DNA of 64,000 bases, from NCBI RefSeq assembly GCF_029360765.1, contig NZ_JARKNA010000001.1, positions 868,001 to 932,000 of the forward strand. Direction: 5' to 3'. How positions within the stretch are numbered: position 1 is the stretch's first letter; each line of letters opens with the position of its first letter. Source of the DNA: Terrimonas pollutisoli. GTDB taxonomy: Bacteria > Bacteroidota > Bacteroidia > Chitinophagales > Chitinophagaceae. The notes beneath the pieces were generated by a model that had not been told where the DNA came from, ran no database searches, and saw only the letters and a list, made by a program, of their open reading frames with translations. Positions 60,322 to 64,000 of this stretch are shown here, in pieces. Both the position numbers and the translations under genes were made by a program.

Positions 60322-61209
60322 ATGCGTAAAAAAATACTAGTGACGGGTGCTAATGGCCAGGTAGGAGAAGAACTGCAGAAATTAGCAAAGTCATACACCA
60401 GCTTTGAATTTATTTTTACCACAAGGGAACAGTTAGCGTTAGATAATCCTGCAGCAATCAGGGAGTATATTTCCAATAGTAAACCCGATTATCTTATTAA
60501 CTGTGCGGCTTATACAGCAGTTGACAAGGCGGAATCGGAGAAAGAGCTGGCTTATACAATAAATGCGGAAGCTCCCAAAGAGATGGCTATTGCCTGTGAA
60601 GCGGGCAACATTCAACTCATACACCTATCCACCGATTATGTTTTTAATGGTAAAGGCAACTTTCCCTATAAAGAAGATGATATTACTGATCCGGTAAACC
60701 TGTATGGCGATTCAAAGCTTGAAGGAGAAAAAAGCATAATTCAAAATAATCCTTCCGCAATAATCATTCGCACCGCCTGGGTTTATTCAGAGTTTGGAAA
60801 AAATTTTGTCAAAACAATGTTGCGTTTAATGGCCGAGAAAGACCAGGTGAATGTTGTCAGTGATCAAAGAGGCGCTCCGACCCATGCGGCTGATTTAGCA
60901 GAAGCTATTATGAACATCATTTCGAATTTGGAAATTAGCGATCATCAAACACCCGGTTACGGAGGCATCTATCATTTCAGCAATGACGGCAATATTAGCT
61001 GGTATGATTTTGCAGTTGCGATAAAAGAATTGTCGGGAAGCAACTGTGTAGTCAACCCAATTCCTACTTCACATTTTCCAACACCGGCTAAGAGGCCTTT
61101 CTATTCCGTGTTGGACAAGACAAAGATCCAACACCGTTTTGGCATTGAGATCAAAGATTGGAAGAAGAGTCTTGCAACATGCATCGATAAAATCAAACAG
61201 AAGAGTTAA
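60322..61209 (+). CDS. rfbD: dTDP-4-dehydrorhamnose reductase
   Basis: A 295-residue NAD(P)H SDR, final step of dTDP-L-rhamnose synthesis. MRKKILVTGANGQVGEELQK (GxNGQxG NADPH site), NCAAYTAVDKAESEKELAYT, IHLSTDYVFNGKGNFPYKED, DPVNLYGDSKLEGEKSI (catalytic Y-G-D-S-K), RTAWVYSEFGKNFVKTMLRL, VVSDQRGAPTHAADLAEAIM, IPTSHFPTPAKRPFYSVLDK. The start is the ATG at 60322; the frame extends upstream inside rfbC with no family-like residues. Last gene of the nucleotide-sugar run. Convergent with the TonB receptor gene (1-base gap). Confidence 0.97.
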   Translation: MRKKILVTGANGQVGEELQKLAKSYTSFEFIFTTREQLALDNPAAIREYISNSKPDYLINCAAYTAVDKAESEKELAYTINAEAPKEMAIACEAGNIQLIHLSTDYVFNGKGNFPYKEDDITDPVNLYGDSKLEGEKSIIQNNPSAIIIRTAWVYSEFGKNFVKTMLRLMAEKDQVNVVSDQRGAPTHAADLAEAIMNIISNLEISDHQTPGYGGIYHFSNDGNISWYDFAVAIKELSGSNCVVNPIPTSHFPTPAKRPFYSVLDKTKIQHRFGIEIKDWKKSLATCIDKIKQKS

Positions 61210-61210
61210 G

Positions 61211-63307
61211 TTAAAACTGCAGTATAACTCCTCCGAAATAGTTTCGTAAGGGAGAAGGATTGTAATATCTTTTGGCAGGAGCAACTGCATTAATATCATT
61301 TCCCAGGCTATAATGTTCATCTAAAATATTGTCAACGCCTGCAAATAACTCCATGGCAATCGAAGAAGTTAGTTTCCTTTTCCAGCCCAGTTTGGCTTGC
61401 AACAAGTAATATTCTTTAGCAAATGCATCGTTGGCATCGTTCAGTGGTAATTTAGACATGTAATTAAGATTTGCATGTAAATAAAATCCTGGTGATGTAG
61501 AGATATCCAACCCGGTTATTGAGTTGTATTTGGGAACCCCTGTCAAAGCATTGCCTGAATAATCTAGGGTATCGTTAAAATAATTGGTGAAATTATAGTC
61601 ATTGTACGTAAAGCCGGACCATAGCTTTACCAGGTTAAAAAAGTTCGAAGTGTTATTGACAAATGCATAACCTATATACAATTCGGCCCCTTTTTGCTTA
61701 GTACCTCCTGCGTTCACAAAATACTCCGCGCCTATAGCATTTGTTCTTCTCACAATGGCCTGCTTCAATTTAAAGTAGTAAATGGAAGCATCATATTGTA
61801 AACGGTTATTAACAGTGCTTCCGCGAAAACCAAATTCATAATTCCAGCCAAACTCAGGCTGAAGAGCTGTATTAAAGCTTCCTTCTGATGGCCTGATTTC
61901 AGCCAATGTAGCTGGTGAAAATCCTTTGCTTGCCGAAGCATATACTGACAGGTATTGTTTGAAAGGATACAAGACCGCTATACGTGGCAAAAGTTGCTCA
62001 TCAAACGTTGTCTTTCTTTTTGCATCATCAGCTCCGGTTAAGCGCCTATACTGGAATGTATATTTATTAGTGCTGGCACCCGCCTGTATCAACAATTTCT
62101 TTTTTATCTGCCATTCCAGTTGTGCAAAGGGAAACCATTGGCTGACCCATATTTTGTCTTTGGCTTGAATGGTATCAGGCACCCCTTTCCTGTTACCGTA
62201 TTCATTAATACCAGCATAGCCATGCATCCATTCCATGCCACCAATTACTTGTAAGCTATGAGCACTGAAGTTTGCGTTATAAATAAATTTCGTTCGTGCT
62301 GCCAGGTTCGCTTCATTTCGCTTTTCATATTTAGTAATAAAAGGATTTTTTAAATCTGTATTCGAAAACGAAACAGAGCTGACATTTGTCCATCGCTGAT
62401 TGAACGTGTGTGTATGGCTTAAACCACCAAAAAAAGTCTTGTTGTAAATAGCAGCCTTTTGCTCAGCGGCACTGGGTAGGGTAGCAGTAGCCGGTCTTGA
62501 TTGCCTGGGATTCTGCTCCATCTGTGCCAGCGTCAATCCACCGGGTGTTTGATAATATAAATCGGCATATAATAACAACCATTCTGTTTTGTCTTTTTCT
62601 GAAAATTTGTTTTGGCCATTCCATTGAAAAACATCCCGTCGCAGTTTGCTATTGTCTCTATAACCGTCGGCTTGTTGATGACTTTGATTAAATGATGAAC
62701 TAAATCCATTTTTCCGGTATTTCCACTGGGCCTGCTCTCCCAGGCTACCGTATGAACCTCCATTCAACTGCAAGCGGAAACGATTTGATTTTGTCTTGCC
62801 GCCATCATCAACAATTGGTAGTTCATCCGTATGCAACACCACAACACCCCCTGTGTTAGCTCCATACAAACTTCCTCCAGGTCCTTTTAAAATTTCAATA
62901 GCGCCAATAGTCACCGGGTCTACCAGGTTTAAATAAGTATTGCCACCGGCATCTGTAAACGGCATGTCGTTCCAATAAACTTTTATATTTCTTACTCCAA
63001 ACGGTGAACGAAGCAAGCTGCCCCTAATATTCAGCCGATAACTTCCCGGAGATCGCTCTTCCATTTTTACACCCGGAATAGCATTAACGGACGGTAGTAA
63101 TGTTGTATTAGAAAGTCTTTCGATATCGCTGGTAGTGATATAACCGACTGCGACCGGTGTTTCTGCTAATGAGCGGTTCGATTCATAACCTTTTAATAAA
63201 ACCGGGGATAATTCTTTTATGGAGTCTTTCTCAATTACAGGATTTTCTGTTTGGGCAAAACTTGTTAGCTGCAACAGCAACAAGAAAAAGCAGAGTTGGT
63301 GTTTCAT
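61211..63307 (-). CDS. TonB-dependent outer-membrane receptor
   Basis: A 698-residue receptor with signal peptide (MKHQLCFFLLLLQLTSFAQT). The TonB-box area is EKDSIKELSPVLLKGYESNR; the plug has SLAETPVAVGYITTSDIERL, NAIPGVKMEERSPGSYRLNI, RGSLLRSPFGVRNIKVYWND and AIEILKGPGGSLYGANTGGV. The beta barrel runs from residue about 190 and ends SPLRNYFGGVILQF, with a terminal Phe for assembly. No CarboxypepD domain and no SusD partner gene, so this is a siderophore- or metal-type receptor rather than a SusC. Divergent from the rhamnosidase gene across 239 bases. Substrate unknown. Confidence 0.93.
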   Translation of the reverse strand: MKHQLCFFLLLLQLTSFAQTENPVIEKDSIKELSPVLLKGYESNRSLAETPVAVGYITTSDIERLSNTTLLPSVNAIPGVKMEERSPGSYRLNIRGSLLRSPFGVRNIKVYWNDMPFTDAGGNTYLNLVDPVTIGAIEILKGPGGSLYGANTGGVVVLHTDELPIVDDGGKTKSNRFRLQLNGGSYGSLGEQAQWKYRKNGFSSSFNQSHQQADGYRDNSKLRRDVFQWNGQNKFSEKDKTEWLLLYADLYYQTPGGLTLAQMEQNPRQSRPATATLPSAAEQKAAIYNKTFFGGLSHTHTFNQRWTNVSSVSFSNTDLKNPFITKYEKRNEANLAARTKFIYNANFSAHSLQVIGGMEWMHGYAGINEYGNRKGVPDTIQAKDKIWVSQWFPFAQLEWQIKKKLLIQAGASTNKYTFQYRRLTGADDAKRKTTFDEQLLPRIAVLYPFKQYLSVYASASKGFSPATLAEIRPSEGSFNTALQPEFGWNYEFGFRGSTVNNRLQYDASIYYFKLKQAIVRRTNAIGAEYFVNAGGTKQKGAELYIGYAFVNNTSNFFNLVKLWSGFTYNDYNFTNYFNDTLDYSGNALTGVPKYNSITGLDISTSPGFYLHANLNYMSKLPLNDANDAFAKEYYLLQAKLGWKRKLTSSIAMELFAGVDNILDEHYSLGNDINAVAPAKRYYNPSPLRNYFGGVILQF

Positions 63308-63363
63308 ATTGCATCAAAACTACTTAAACATTGCAAAAAAATAGCAAAGAATTAAAGTCATTT

Positions 63364-63377
63364 AATTGGTGCCAATT
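63364..63377. promoter_or_regulatory. Perfect palindrome between the TonB receptor and rhamnosidase genes
   Basis: AATTGG, TG, CCAATT: 6-base arms with a 2-base centre. It lies 57-70 bases upstream of the receptor start and about 170 bases upstream of the rhamnosidase, in the shared divergent regulatory region. A dimeric-regulator operator is possible; no known consensus is matched. The rest of 63308-63546 shows nothing notable except TAACTTTTG at 63509-63517, near the -7 consensus but one base longer. Confidence 0.35.
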
Positions 63378-63546
63378 TTTATCGGGGATCAATGAGGTTG
63401 TTTTTTAGATTGGCGGTAGAATCTTTTTATATTTAAGTTGACAGTAACTACGTATAGAATCAGGTCCGAGACAGTACAGGATGGAAGAATTGTGATGCAG
63501 AGTTATCTTAACTTTTGTAAACTTTCAACCTCAAAAAAAGCTTGTC

Positions 63547-64000
63547 ATGCGAAATCTCTTTCTTTTGCTCTCCAGTATCTTTTTTGGTTCCATTTGCCCG
63601 GCCCAACTAAAGGTTCAGAATTTGTTAACTGAAAACCTAAGTAATCCAATTGGTATCGATTCAAAACAACCAAGGTTTAGCTGGCAATTGATAAGTGATA
63701 AAAGAAATACACTTCAGACGGCTTATGAAATAAAAGTAAGTGCCGGTAAAAACGCAGTATGGTCAAGCGGGAAAGTATCGTCGGATCAATCTGTACAGGT
63801 ACCGTACAAGGGCAATTCATTACAGTCCGCAAAAAAATATCAATGGCAGGTAAGAGTGTGGGATAATAAAGGAGGGGTATCCGGTTGGAGTAACCTGGCT
63901 TTTTTTCAGACGGCATTGCTGGATAAGGCAGACCCGATAGCTATCGGGTGGAAAGCTAAATGGATCGAAATTGGATATACTGAAGATTCCATTAACCGGC
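63547..64000 (+). CDS. Alpha-L-rhamnosidase (GH78-like), N-terminal part
   Basis: The frame from the ATG at 63547 is open to the window end, so the 3' part is missing; 151 codons are seen. The N-terminus (MRNLFLLLSSIFFGSICPAQ) is a signal peptide. The following Ig-like domain carries the hallmark block of bacterial alpha-L-rhamnosidases: LTENLSNPIGIDSKQPRFSW, QTAYEIKVSAGK, WSSGKVSSDQSVQVPYKG, YQWQVRVWDNKGGVSGWSNL and, at the end, WKAKWIE, where the catalytic part would begin beyond. GH78 members remove terminal rhamnose from glycans. It is divergent from a TonB receptor, and close to rfbC/rfbD, which make dTDP-rhamnose. Full-length proteins are about 900 residues. Confidence 0.88.
   Translation, partial: MRNLFLLLSSIFFGSICPAQLKVQNLLTENLSNPIGIDSKQPRFSWQLISDKRNTLQTAYEIKVSAGKNAVWSSGKVSSDQSVQVPYKGNSLQSAKKYQWQVRVWDNKGGVSGWSNLAFFQTALLDKADPIAIGWKAKWIEIGYTEDSINR

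Noticed and set aside
1..64000. tRNA, rRNA, CRISPR, insertion sequences, prophage
   Set aside because: Spacers are short and none contains a cloverleaf, spaced identical repeats with spacers, transposase or phage gene that I can support.

Overview
The window is a chromosomal segment of a Bacteroidota bacterium, most likely from the Chitinophagaceae. The evidence is a SusC/SusD pair, a second TonB-dependent receptor, GH97 and GH78 glycosidases, DUF3857 transglutaminase-like proteins, LVIVD lipoproteins, an ECF sigma factor paired with a trans-envelope anti-sigma-like protein, AT-rich leaders with weak Shine-Dalgarno sequences and moderate G+C. This placement is by gene content only. I see no rRNA, tRNA, insertion sequence, prophage or CRISPR array. 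The window holds 55 protein genes that I can support (the first and last cut by the window edges), including a 54-residue lipoprotein gene at 15446-15610 and the start of an alpha-L-rhamnosidase at 63547.

Layout. 1-2.5 kb: transporter operon (DAACS symporter end, DedA, MFS). 2.5-5 kb: glycosyltransferase family 9 with DUF4254, then a reduced sigma/anti-sigma pair. 5.4-11.8 kb: ABC-F protein, small unknown proteins, DnaJ-domain protein, dienelactone hydrolase, secreted DUF6600-like protein, lipoprotein. 11.8-19.5 kb: GH97 glycosidase, MFS, small lipoprotein, CvpA-CAP fusion, histidine kinase, unknown secreted protein. 19.5-30.5 kb: housekeeping genes (gcvP, deoxynucleoside kinase, folK, sppA and others), with a GxxExxY nuclease-like gene between inverted repeats. 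30.6-34.6 kb: ECF sigma factor, dual-membrane anti-sigma-like protein, LVIVD lipoprotein and a small outer-membrane barrel. 34.6-41.2 kb: anmK divergent from a DeoR-type regulator followed by SusC and SusD. 41.2-54.6 kb: queG, two tandem DUF3857 proteins, a degenerate channel-like membrane protein, a serine hydrolase, clpB, an unknown anchored protein, tdk and the Kdo transferase waaA. 54.8-61.2 kb: six co-directional nucleotide-sugar genes (aminotransferase, UDP-glucose dehydrogenase, UDP-glucuronate decarboxylase-type enzyme, second nucleotide-sugar dehydrogenase, rfbC, rfbD). 61.2-64 kb: TonB-dependent receptor divergent from an alpha-L-rhamnosidase.

The items most worth attention are: (i) the sigma/trans-envelope anti-sigma module at 30603-34557, whose N-terminus is predicted cytoplasmic and whose C-terminus is an outer-membrane barrel; (ii) at least six short arrays of 7- or 8-base units, two inside conserved genes (ABC-F and gcvP), resembling the heptanucleotide STRR elements known from cyanobacteria; (iii) a dispersed palindromic repeat family (four copies, two as an inverted pair); (iv) the inverted-repeat-flanked GxxExxY gene; and (v) the anmK/DeoR/SusCD locus. 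Functional assignments come from motif recognition by eye; no database search was run.
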